Assembly: GCF_964204645.1 (NCBI RefSeq)
Contig: NC_134030.1
Location: forward strand, 19,971,110 to 20,035,109
Origin: Tubulanus polymorphus
Lineage: Eukaryota; Nemertea; Palaeonemertea; Tubulaniformes; Tubulanidae
Length of the DNA stretch: 64,000 nucleotides
Reading direction: 5' to 3'
Shown here in pieces: positions 34,084-44,310 of this stretch; the first letter of the stretch is position 1; each line of letters opens with the position of its first letter. The position numbers were made by a program, and so were the translations under genes. The notes beneath the pieces are model-generated. The model did no database searches. It was not told the DNA's origin and worked only from the letters and a program-made list of their open reading frames with translations.

Positions 34084-34869
34084 TTAACCACTCAATAAAG
34101 ATTCAACGTATTGTTCATTATTTGGATTATTGTTCCATAATTCGATGAATTTTTTTACTTTTGTTAACTGTTCTAAATATAACTGTAAATCTAGTTTGTC
34201 ATGTTTAATCATATTTTCCTTCTTTTCAAGAGGTCTCAGGTTTTTCCAATTCCAAATTAACTTTTTATCATATTCATCATTCATGTCAAATTTAGATATT
34301 GGTAACACATGATCAATATGAAAATAATTGCCATAATTATTTATATTCATTTTATCATCGAATTGATATATAATCCATGATTTAAAAAATTTATCTGAGC
34401 AATCCAATAATTGTGCTAGTGTAACTGAGTGGTTTTCTTTACTGAATAATTTTGATACTTTAGATCTTAAACATTTTTTCAATTTGTAATTAAAATCTTT
34501 TTGATATCTTTCTTTCTTATAATTATTTTGATACGCTTTGTAATATTCTCTATTATTATCCCTCCATTCTCTCATATATTCTGTTATATAATCTGAGTGA
34601 TTTTCTCTCCATTGTTTATTTCTAACTTTGAATTTTTCAATATTATCCATATAATATTGTATTGAATAATTTGGATTATTTTCAAGAAATTTGTTATTGT
34701 ATAGTTTAGTACAGCTTTTGCAATATGTTTGTTTGCCATCTTTTTTAGTTTTATTTTTTTGAAATTCTGTTAATGATTTATTCAATTCACACTTATTACA
34801 TTTCTTATGGTATATCTTTATACCACCATTATTGTTTATATTTATAGCTTGTGATTGTTCCGGCTCCAT
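34084..34869 (-). CDS. HNH endonuclease with N-terminal zinc finger
   Basis: An intact 261-residue protein. Residues 23-53 hold a CNKC...CKSC zinc-binding pair of the kind found in phage and giant-virus HNH proteins. The middle is basic with repeated Tyr/Arg helices. The nuclease core is FHIDHVLPISKF followed by WNWKNLRPLEKKENMIK, with the His and Asn residues of the HNH fold. A stand-alone homing-type nuclease is most likely; it is not an established core Polinton gene. It has the same 26-base promoter-like block as the gene at 23305. Substrate unknown. Confidence 0.85.
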   Translation of the reverse strand: MEPEQSQAININNNGGIKIYHKKCNKCELNKSLTEFQKNKTKKDGKQTYCKSCTKLYNNKFLENNPNYSIQYYMDNIEKFKVRNKQWRENHSDYITEYMREWRDNNREYYKAYQNNYKKERYQKDFNYKLKKCLRSKVSKLFSKENHSVTLAQLLDCSDKFFKSWIIYQFDDKMNINNYGNYFHIDHVLPISKFDMNDEYDKKLIWNWKNLRPLEKKENMIKHDKLDLQLYLEQLTKVKKFIELWNNNPNNEQYVESLLSG

Positions 34870-34889
34870 TTATAATACATATTTTTATT
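34867..34889 (-). promoter_or_regulatory. Promoter-like block before HNH gene
   Basis: Reverse complement of the block at 23285-23307, ending on the HNH start codon. It overlaps the end of the zinc-finger gene by three bases. Confidence 0.5.
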
Positions 34890-35721
34890 AAAATTGATTT
34901 CCATATTTGGAGTTATGATATTTTGATTTAAGATGGTGTGATTTATTGCCTCGAGTATAATATTTTCCACAATTACATAAAACGCTTTCATTAGGATTAT
35001 ATTTAGGCGCAACAATTTCATCATCTAAATTACATTGAATTCCAAAATCTTTATAAGAATTATTATTATCTAATTCACATTGAATACCAATATTTGATAA
35101 ATTTTAATTATAGATAATTGGTTTATCAACAAAATTTAAATAATATAATTGTCTTTTTTCAATTCTTAAGTTAATCAAATTATTGTAACCTCTAGAAAGT
35201 AGTAAATCATCATTTCTTTCATTGAAAGGAGTTTCAAGAATATTTATAATTTTTTCATCTAAAGTTCCTTTATGATTTAAAACTGTATTAAATATGTTAG
35301 GATTTTTGATTCCATTATCTATCAGTTCACTAATTAAATATGCTTCATTTGATAATATTTGATTGATTATAGAAATATTATCAATTTTATATTGTCTTCC
35401 ATACACTAAATTTGTTGCTGAGATATAATTTTTAATGTTGAATAATGAAAATAAGTTATCATTATTCTTATTTCTAATATGACTTTTAGATTTTAAATGT
35501 TCTTTATAATATCTTTTATCACTGAATGATTGATTACATGTATCACATTTATATGTTTCTTTTTCATTCTTTAATTCATTTAATTTAGTTACTAATATAT
35601 CATCTTCATATTTTAACTTTAATTTATTCTCTAAATGTGTTTTAGTTTTATTGTGTCTTGCTTTTTGGAATTTATCTATATTGATATTACATGTTGGGCA
35701 GTAGTACTTATTTGCTTCCAT
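34888..35721 (-). pseudogene. Three-finger zinc-finger protein with internal stop
   Basis: The first leftward gene read from the right TIR. Open from ATG 35721 for 205 codons, with two C2H2 fingers (YCPTC...H...H at residues 7-31 and YKCDTCNQSFSDKRYYKEH at about 57-75), then a helical domain and TAA at 35104-35106. The same frame continues without another stop to 34888, including two GIQC motifs and a third finger (CNCGKYYTRGNKSHHLKSK). The continuation implies that the TAA is a recent nonsense change, or less likely a readthrough site. DNA binding is the probable activity, perhaps regulatory. Confidence 0.7.
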
Positions 35722-35744
35722 TTTAATACTAAATTTTTTATTAA

Positions 35745-36116
35745 AATTGATTTTAGAAGTTCAATGATTTATATCATGTATTATTTCAGTCACACTTTAC
35801 TAACACTTTTAATGTTAAAAAATCTAACTCACACAAATATGAATATTGAAATAATGTTTAAAATATATACTTTTATATTGAATAATCTGTCAATTTAAAT
35901 GTTATTCATATATATGAATATTTTAAGAGTAATAGGGATAATAGGCTTTCATACCAAAGGTTGAAGGGGCGAGTGAGTAAAAAAATGAAAATAATAATAA
36001 TTTACGGTTGAATTAGGAGTGTGCGCGAATAATTCAACTGTAAATTATTATTATTTTCATTTTTTACGAGCTCGACCCTTCGACCTTTGGTATGAAAGCC
36101 TATTATCCCTATTACT
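35745..36116 (-). repeat. Polinton right terminal inverted repeat
   Basis: Inverted copy of 18884-19248, with its outer 185 or so bases (about 35930-36116) forming the same terminal palindrome. The inner end lies just before the start of the zinc-finger gene. Confidence 0.92.
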
Positions 36117-36122
36117 CACATG
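36117..36122 (+). repeat. Target-site duplication CACATG, right
   Basis: Matches 18878-18883. The host sequence then continues (GATACGCGACATGGAC) as in the uninterrupted unit near 49113. Confidence 0.9.
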
Positions 36123-36767
36123 GATACGCGACATGGACCTACTGGTGTAACCTCAATTTTCAAGTGTATTAATGGCTTATGCGAGCTTTCAACTTAAACC
36201 TCGTGTTGGGCGGTGATTGATTGGTAGGCCGTCTAGAAGACTGGGAGCCGCATATTTTTTTTGAAAAAAAAATCTCTTTCAAATTCAATTCCGCAAGATC
36301 TAGCGGTTCGAAATCAAATCAATTCGTACGGATATAGTCCATGAAATTTTGGTCATCTTGAATTGATGCAAAGCATTGAATAATGATTTTTAGGCTAATC
36401 GTGAATATTCAATTATTCTATAACTAAAATTACGTTCGGGTTGAATGTTGTCTGATGAAATATGTAATGTCTAATGTCTAAATTCGTGTGTGAACAAATT
36501 GGAAAAATCAAAATTGAAATTAATTGACCTTAAAATTTTGGTGAGATACATGGAATCTAGAAATTATTGCTAATTGGAAAACAGATCTGTAAGCAAAAAA
36601 TCCAAACATTTCAAATCTAGAATCGGTTTCAAACTAATTGCGGCGGTAACGAAAAATCAACTCAAAAGAAGTCACAGCGAATTCTCTGATTGGACGAGCT
36701 GTAATTTGTGCTCGGTTGTTATTCGAAGAACTAAAGTTTGAATGATTCGGTTCATTCTGTCGTGTTG
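36123..36767. other. Upstream region of receptor copy C
   Basis: Host spacer resuming after the Polinton; matches 6830-7440 and 49113-49728. No gene recognised. Confidence 0.4.
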
Positions 36768-39700
36768 ATGCAGTTCGGTATGGATCGACTGAGAGCGCTG
36801 TTTATAGCGTCGCTGATCGTCTGGCGGGTTAACATCGCACACGCTGATCTGTCTGACTCTGTGACGGTCAGTTCGTCTTGTAACAACACTTGGTACCCCG
36901 TCGATTCTACGTCCGGTTACATCGTTTCGCCGAATTACCCGTCGTTAACGCGCGGTGTTGAATGTCGTTGGTTCGTCAACAGCTCTTTACCGGGAACTTT
37001 CAACATCAAACTATACTACGACATCGAGCCGTCGATATTCTGTAGTGATAACTACCTTCTCGTCGGTGAGTCCGATAACAGATTCTGCGGCGAAGGAAAA
37101 CATGAAATCCGCCATAAGGATTCGATGTCGTTGATGTTTAGAAGTAACGTCGATGGTGCGCGGGGAAGTCGGGTTTATATCATATATCGTTTAGAACGGA
37201 ACAATTTGAAATTAATTCACACCTGTGGACAACACAACAAATTACCAACATCGATAGGATACAAGTTTGCTGTGTTGGTATGGAAATGTAAATTGTATTT
37301 GGAATGGATCGGGATCCCGGATGGTTTTGCTATGAATATCACGTTTTCGCACATAAAATTCCAATTATATCCCGGCACTGATCCAGCGGCAACTGTTCAA
37401 ATTCATGACGGATGGAACAGCAGTGAACTTCTTGCTGTAATACCAGAACAAACCGGACATCCACCTTCATCATTCTATACTAAAACTAACAAAGCTATGA
37501 TCAGTTTGCCACGTGGGCGAAACGTACTTACATCACAATTATCAGTTCAAGTGTATAGAATATCAGATTGGAACGTCTCTAATCCGTTTATCCAAATCTC
37601 TAATAACGAGTCTGGAGTGCGCATTCCTGATGACAACAGTTTACACGTAATAACTCGATCAAAACACTTACACTGCTGGTCTATCACAGTGCAGGTGTTA
37701 CAGTACGTCGTCTTCAACTGGACACGTGATCTCAGCACATCCGGTGACGTCATTGGTGTATATAAACTAGAAGGTTTACGCGTTGTAGGAACTGATATTT
37801 TACTCGGTTACAACTACCTGGAATCACTGAGTGTTAAATCTGACGGCTTTCTCGTCATACTGTGCGTCTTAATAAGACAAGGTGTTTTACCGTCGAATGT
37901 GAAAATTGAATTTGAAGTGAAATCTTTTTCCATAAAAGACGTACGAGTGGATAAACGCTCGGTGAGTATTGTGCGTTTTAATTTTAAGTTTATGATTTTA
38001 TTGTGTGTGAATCTCTGTTATTAGGTTTCATGCGTAGAGTTTATGTTTGTGTTCTGAGAATAAAGTGAAAGTCTTCGAAGCCAACACGAGAAGTTACGCG
38101 CACTTTTTCTTGGAGATCCAGATACTATAACTGCATGTGTAAATGATTATTGGGGTGATTTAGGGTGGGTTTTTATCAACTAAAATACTTTAGTGGGAAA
38201 TTTTGGATTTTCCACCTGAAAAAGAAATTTAATTTTAGCTAATCTTAAAACATGAATTGCTGCACGTGACAAAATCATTAATCGACGTAGATTTGAAAAT
38301 GTTGTTATGTTATTAATACTTGAAAAAACAAATGCTGATTTGTTATATTTTGTAGATATCTGGTAACAGAAACAAATACGGTTTGATTGTTCAAAATCTG
38401 TTCCCGACGACAAAGAAGACAACATTATCGTATCGCATAAATACATTAGAATTTAAACGGAAAGTTGATATCTATGATAATTTTAGGCTAACAGTTTTAT
38501 CAGAGACGTGCGAGAGAGCTGGATTTTATATATATGATGGTGGTAATTTTACAGCTAGACGCTATGGTCCGTATTGTCCTGGTTCATACTACGGTCGTCA
38601 CGTCGTCAGTCTGATTACATCAGGAGGACCGGTTACTGTAGTAGAGTACGTTTATAGTGATGTACCTAAATCTGGGTATCTCAGATTCAATCCTACTGAT
38701 TGTGACGGGTATGTTCTACAGGAAGGAGAAAATCAGATCAATATGACGTCACACTGTCTCGTGATTACACCTGAAAACCGGCGCCTTCCTTTAGAAAATA
38801 TTTATATATTATCAGAAAACGAATATCAAATTTACACATGTTTCCGTGGTTTAAATTCGTGTCGTGATGTTACTCTCACAACTCAATTACTGAATAACAG
38901 TCTCTTATTGAATCATCTGATGATAAAAGGAAGTAGTTATAGGTTCTGGAGTAGTTCAATGATGATTGTACTACGACGTAAATGTTTGGTGTTGATGATC
39001 TATCAAGATTCCCCGGTAGTTACTGCTAGTAGTTTTGCATACATCCCGCCGATGCGAGAAAAATGTGGAGTCGCACAATCACCGAACTATCCTGGATATG
39101 TTCCACAACGCAGTAAATCAAGTTTGTACTACTCATTTCATTACGACAAACATTTGAATTATTACATCAGATTCCTTTTCAAATTTATGGGACACGCCTC
39201 GTGCAGCCCTTCTAGTAGTAATACTGTTCGAGATCTGTTATTACTGGTACAGACTATTTTGAAACCCGGTAGTGATGTACTCCTTATGGGGCTGCGTCGC
39301 CACGAGACAAAAATATGTGAAAATAACGCTGTACCTGGACTTGTATTATACAGTCTACTCGGGTATGACCTTTACTTTGAAGCGAAAAACTATATACCTT
39401 TATTTCAAATTCAATACACTTTACAACAATCACCTTTACAAACACATCGAAATAATGACTGCGGATTAGATTTTCTAGATTCAGGTGTTTCGTGTATCAG
39501 ATACTTCAAACATGAACGTCTGAATTGGGAGTACGCTGAAATGTACTGTCAACAGAAATACGGAGGACATCTTCTCAGTATCAACTCTGAACAGGAAATG
39601 ATTGCTGTAAAAAAACTGTTCGCTACGAATCTTCTTCAGGAGGCGTATTCACAGGCAGCGCTGATTGTGATGATTGGATTGAAATTGCAGGTAAAATTGC

Positions 39701-42700
39701 ATTGCTGAATTGCATTGATTGATTGGAGGTAATTTCAAAGTATCGTTATGAACATGTTTACCAACATTCATTTAGTATTGAACATGATTTTGAATTTGTT
39801 ACCAATTCATTCATTCTCTACTAAAAGTCTAGAATCTTTCATATTAATTGAAACAGATTTCTATAAATCAACGTGTAAAATGTAACATAATCTTAATTTG
39901 ATAAACTCAATTCAGACGATTGATATAAGTTAGATATCCAAAAGCTAATCGTCATGAACTATTCTAAACCTTTTTCGATCAATGAAACTGAATTTATTTT
40001 GAACAGGATGATGGTTATTACACGTGGACTGATGGGAAACCATTGAGCTACACAGAATGGTTTAAACCTTCTATGATAAACGAAACGATACCAGAAGTTA
40101 TTCAAGGATTGATATCTCCTCTACGAAAACAACCGATAAATGACGTCAATATGCCGTGTACGGCGATGGTACTGAATAATCCACGAGGATCAGCGAACTG
40201 GGTTCGATTCCCGTGTCAAATAGAGGAGACTCGAACAACTTTCATTTGTGAAAAAGACAAAGATAACTCCTCATCGACTAAAAATCACAAATTACCTGTT
40301 GCAGAAGAAAACTCTACTTATTATTCGGGGATATTGGAATCAGTTAACTCCACGTGTTTTAAAGGATGGATTGGTATAGAAGGACATTGCTATCAGATAC
40401 ATACAGCCTGGGATACTCACAGATTGTCGATTCCGGAAGCTGAGGAAATGTGTCTTAAAATCGGTGGTGAAATAGGTATAGTATCCAATGATGTTATAAT
40501 TCAGCATTTGATTCAAATATTTCATTATGAACATCAATATGGTGCTATACTGGCGAAGGCTACGGATAGTGAATTTCTTGCTCTGAATCCAGTTTTGACC
40601 AGAGATGAAATAACATATAAAAAAACGGTGAAATGGTCAGTGACTGCCTTTGATAATGTCGCAGATGTAGCGCATTCAGTGCTATGTTCCTATAATGTAA
40701 CTGATGAAGAGTTGACTTCTATAAAAAGGTGTAAATCGTGGCAATTTGAATGTAACGATCAAAGATGTATCAGCGATCATCGCGTATGTGATACCAGAAA
40801 CGACTGTCAACACGGTGAAGATGAACTCGATTGTTCGGATTCAAACTGGCGCAGTCAGTTCCACTGTACTGATGGAAGAGTTATATCAGTGAGTAATTTG
40901 TGTGATTTTGTACGAGATTGCGCTGACGGATCTGATGAGAACTCGTGCTATCATACTTCATGTTCCTCTGAACAGTTTAAGTGTAGCAATGGACAATGTG
41001 TGGGTTTATATAATCGATGTGATGGACTGGTTGATTGTAAAGATAAATCTGATGAGATCGGCTGCTCTTCAGATGAATGTAACGGGTTTCTGTGTGTAAA
41101 TGGTGAATGTATCAGTTCTCTGTTGTATCGGGATGGTGTTGTAGATTGTGCTGGTAGCCTCGAAGAAGATGAGATTGTCGTCAACATAACAGTTACACCA
41201 AAGATTCACTGTACTACAAAGAACTACTGTACGACTAATTTCACAAACTTATGTAAGAAATCCGATGAACAAAGATGTTCTTTCGATTCTCCTCACTGTT
41301 ATTCTAGACGTCACAGGTGTATTTTAGAAAGGAGGCCGATTGGTTACCCGGTATGTAGAAGGCTCGAACATATACAAGGTTGTACTGATTTCAAATGTCC
41401 AGCTGGTGCTGCAAAATGTCCAGCATCTTACTGCATACCGATGGGACAGGTGTGCGATGGTCGATCCGATTGTCCTAACTCAGAAGATGAGCGAAACTGC
41501 AAGACTTTGTCGTGTCCCGGCATGTTTAAATGTGGCCATGAAAACCGATGCATACCTCAACCTGAAGTTTGTGATGGTGTCGTCAATTGTAAACATACCA
41601 CTGATGACGAAGCTTTCTGTGACGTCATATGTCCAAAGGAATGTAAATGTCAAGGTCATTTGATTGATTGCGATCATGCTGATTTCGAAGAAATTACTGA
41701 TCTTTTCTCGGCATCAACTCGAGTTCTGATTTTATCAAGAAACCGAGTTGTATTCAATGAGTCCACATTTTCTTCGTACCTCTATCTACATTTCCTTAAT
41801 ATTTCACGTAACAATTTGTCTTATATTGTTCCAAACTCGTTCTCAAACCTGCATAATCTACATACATTAGATCTAGCTTATAACCGCATAATATCATTTT
41901 CCGCGAATACATTCGCCGGTTTGTATAGTTTGAAAATGCTTTTGATTTTTGGAAATTCAGTGAGATATTTAGAAGAAGGCAGTTTTCATGGTTTAAAGTC
42001 ATTAAGCGATCTCGATCTTCACGGACTTTCCTTGTCGTTACTCGGTGGAAATGTGTTCCGTGGTTTATCAGCTTTAGAGTCGTTAAATATCAGCGGTAAC
42101 GTGATCAAAGATATTTCACCAAATGCGTTCGCCGGATTAACAAAACTAAGAAATCTGGATCTAACCAAAAATTCTGAAGACATATCCGTACAAAGAAACG
42201 TTTTTGACAGTCTTACATTATTGAGTTCTTTGGCTTCTGACGCGTACAAATTTTGTTGCATGGTTCCGAATGTTGACCAGTGTCTCCCGGAAGCCGACCA
42301 ATTTTCATCTTGTTCCGACCTGATGGGTAACACTGTTCTTAGAGCAATCATTTGGGCGATCGCTTCATTCAGCTTTTTTGCCAACATCATCGTAATTTTA
42401 CTTCGCGTTCAAGCGTTACGCATTTCATCCTCTGAATCACGTAACACATCCTCTGATATCCTCATCATTAATATTGCCACCTGCGATTTTCTCATGTCAA
42501 TTTATCTTTTTCTGATCGCTGGAGCCGATTACGTCTATAAAGGTGTTTATTTCCTCAATTCTGAAATGTGGACAGATAGTTCACTGTGTCGACTCGCTGG
42601 GATTTTAGTAACTCTTTCGTGCGAAGGGTCTTTGCTTTTTCTCCTGATTCTAACCCGTCAAAGATACTCGAATATCGTCGATCCATTTTCTGGAAGCCCA

Positions 42701-43237
42701 ATTATATCATCGACATATGTGTTCGGTATTTGCTGTATATGCTGGATCATTTTGGGCAACATTTCAATGCTACCGTTGTCGTCATCTTCTTATTTCGGAC
42801 ATAACTTTTACGGCACAACTGGTGTTTGTTTACCTATGAATTTACTATCCATCGATGTCCACGCCTGGCAATATTCATTCGCTATTTTTGCCGTGTTTAA
42901 CTCGGTCGTACTTGCTACAATAATGATGACGTATGCACAGATGTATAGACTCGTATCTGGAAGCAGGTCCGGCTCGGGTAGAGCTGATCCTACCGAATTG
43001 GTTCTGGCGCGTAGGAGTTTAGTGATAAATCTGTGTAATTTATTTTGCTGGTTACCGATAATTATCGTTCAGTTTTGCGCTGTATTCCGAGTAGAAATAC
43101 CGAATCAAGTGGCGGCTTGGTTGGCGGTACTTTTCCTACCGATCAACTCGTCACTGAATCCACTTCTTTACACCATCCTCACTATTGATATTAAATCTAT
43201 TCGGGCCAGAAATAAACGCGTTTTGAAAACTCGCTGA
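36768..43237 (+). CDS. CUB-CTLD-LDLa-LRR-7TM receptor, copy C
   Basis: Exons 36768-37961, 38356-39690 and 40007-43237; both introns phase 0, GT-AG; about 1919 residues with no break. The ATG used by B and D is lost here, so I start at 36768, the next in-frame ATG, which still gives a hydrophobic leader (LRALFIASLIVWRVNIAHA). Order: CUB domain, degenerate CUB-like regions, a further CUB-like start (CGVAQSPNYPGY), a lectin domain across the exon 2/3 junction (NWEYAEMYCQQKYGGHL ... WTDGKPLSYTEW ... WVRFPC ... FICEK), a second lectin domain, about six LDLa modules (CDGRSDCPNSEDERNC), LRRNT (CPKECKCQG), about six LRRs, the hinge and 7TM with NPLLY. Exon 3 differs from copy D at only about nine residues. 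Ligand unknown; a pattern-recognition or peptide receptor is plausible. Confidence 0.9.
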
Positions 43238-43889
43238 ACCATTCGACTGTCAAACCCTGACTATGCACTCTAATCAGAATGCTGCGAAATCTTTTCAGAT
43301 GAAATATATTTAATAACATAAACACATACGTAGCAAACGTGTGGACTCGAGAACGAACTGATACTTGCTTATACGTTCCAATAAAAAAAAAAACTGACGA
43401 CACTTCAAGATAATATCGCAAAGTAATGAAATCATCGAATGGGTTTCGAATCGTGTCCAGAAATACGACGTAGCGATAAGAATACACGCTAGGAGAGCTG
43501 AGTAATGCCATCTAATATGAGTTGTAACACCGATTATCCTGACAGTTAATTACGCTTATTTTATATCAGGATGATTTAACAAATTATGTTAGCTGGAAAT
43601 AAAAGTGCCAAATAGTGGTACATGTTCTACGTTCATCGATTTAAAACCGTATTTGAGCGCTTCAATGTTAAAGCGAAGGATAAAGCTTGCGTTGCTTTCG
43701 TCCATTCAAAGTCCTACGCCCGGAGGAGGTGGGATCACTTCAAATGCGTGTCGAACCATATGGACATTATCGGCGCTGTTAAAGGTGATCTACGTCTTTT
43801 GAATTCAGTCGTGTTCAGTATGTTCTTGCCAGTTTCTCGTTTATTAATCTTTTATAGCCTCGGCCTTCAACACCCCCCTGACAAAGGAT
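43238..43889. other. 3' flank of receptor copy C, no gene seen
   Basis: Equivalent to 1008-1700. AATAAA with an A-run at about 43379. Nothing else recognised. Confidence 0.4.
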
Positions 43890-44185
43890 AAGTATCGTCT
43901 AATGCACTGAGTTAGGTGTACTCGGGCCCACAACGGGAACGACAATTGAATCAATCGCTCAACACTGATCAGAATGATTACCGAGTTCCGATGCATCTTC
44001 GCCGTGTGCTGAAGTCCGTCACAGTACACAGTAAACACCGCCGACACTCCGTAAAAATAATTCAAATATCGGAATTTTTCCAGACCGTACGTGCACAACG
44101 ATAAGTATTCCTTCAATGAGGTGAAGCAAAATAACGCGACCAGGTATTTTAGGATCGCAAATATTCTGAGCAGGTGGTACGTACA
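43890..44185 (-). pseudogene. Antisense GPCR fragment (unit C)
   Basis: Same TM2-TM4 piece as at 1680 and 14634, but it keeps part of the FRYLNYFYGVSAVF segment that units A and B have lost. It is therefore the most complete of the three and closest to the intact genes at 57666 and 60727. It still lacks both ends of the gene. Confidence 0.75.
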
Positions 44186-44235
44186 AATTTGTAAATTCGA
44201 GAAAAAACAATTGTAAGAAATAACCGTGAAAATAA

Positions 44236-44310
44236 GCGTTCGAACCCCTAAGCCCTCGGTTGCCTGGAGACTAGTGACCGGCGGCTTAAAACCACTCGGC
44301 CAATGCGCCT
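44236..44310 (-). repeat. tRNA-derived SINE head (unit C)
   Basis: Third copy of the fragment at 2005-2080, with a base change in the A-box region. Confidence 0.5.

Larger units (their letters stand above)
18884..36116. mobile_element. Polinton/Maverick DNA transposon (virus-like), 17,233 bp
   Basis: The ends are AGTAATAGGG...CCCTATTACT (AG...CT), inverted repeats are about 365-372 bp and the TSD is 6 bp. The gene set is Polinton-like: protein-primed polB, double-jelly-roll capsid protein, A32/FtsK-like ATPase and retroviral-like chromodomain integrase. The interior is visibly much more AT-rich than the host flanks. Rightward genes fill 19.3-31.0 kb and leftward genes 31.1-35.7 kb, converging at about 31.1 kb. 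At least nine stops or frameshifts in polB, capsid and other genes show that this copy is no longer autonomous. ATPase, integrase and HNH genes remain open. I found no adenain-like cysteine protease. It lies in an intergenic spacer and interrupts no host gene. Confidence 0.95.
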
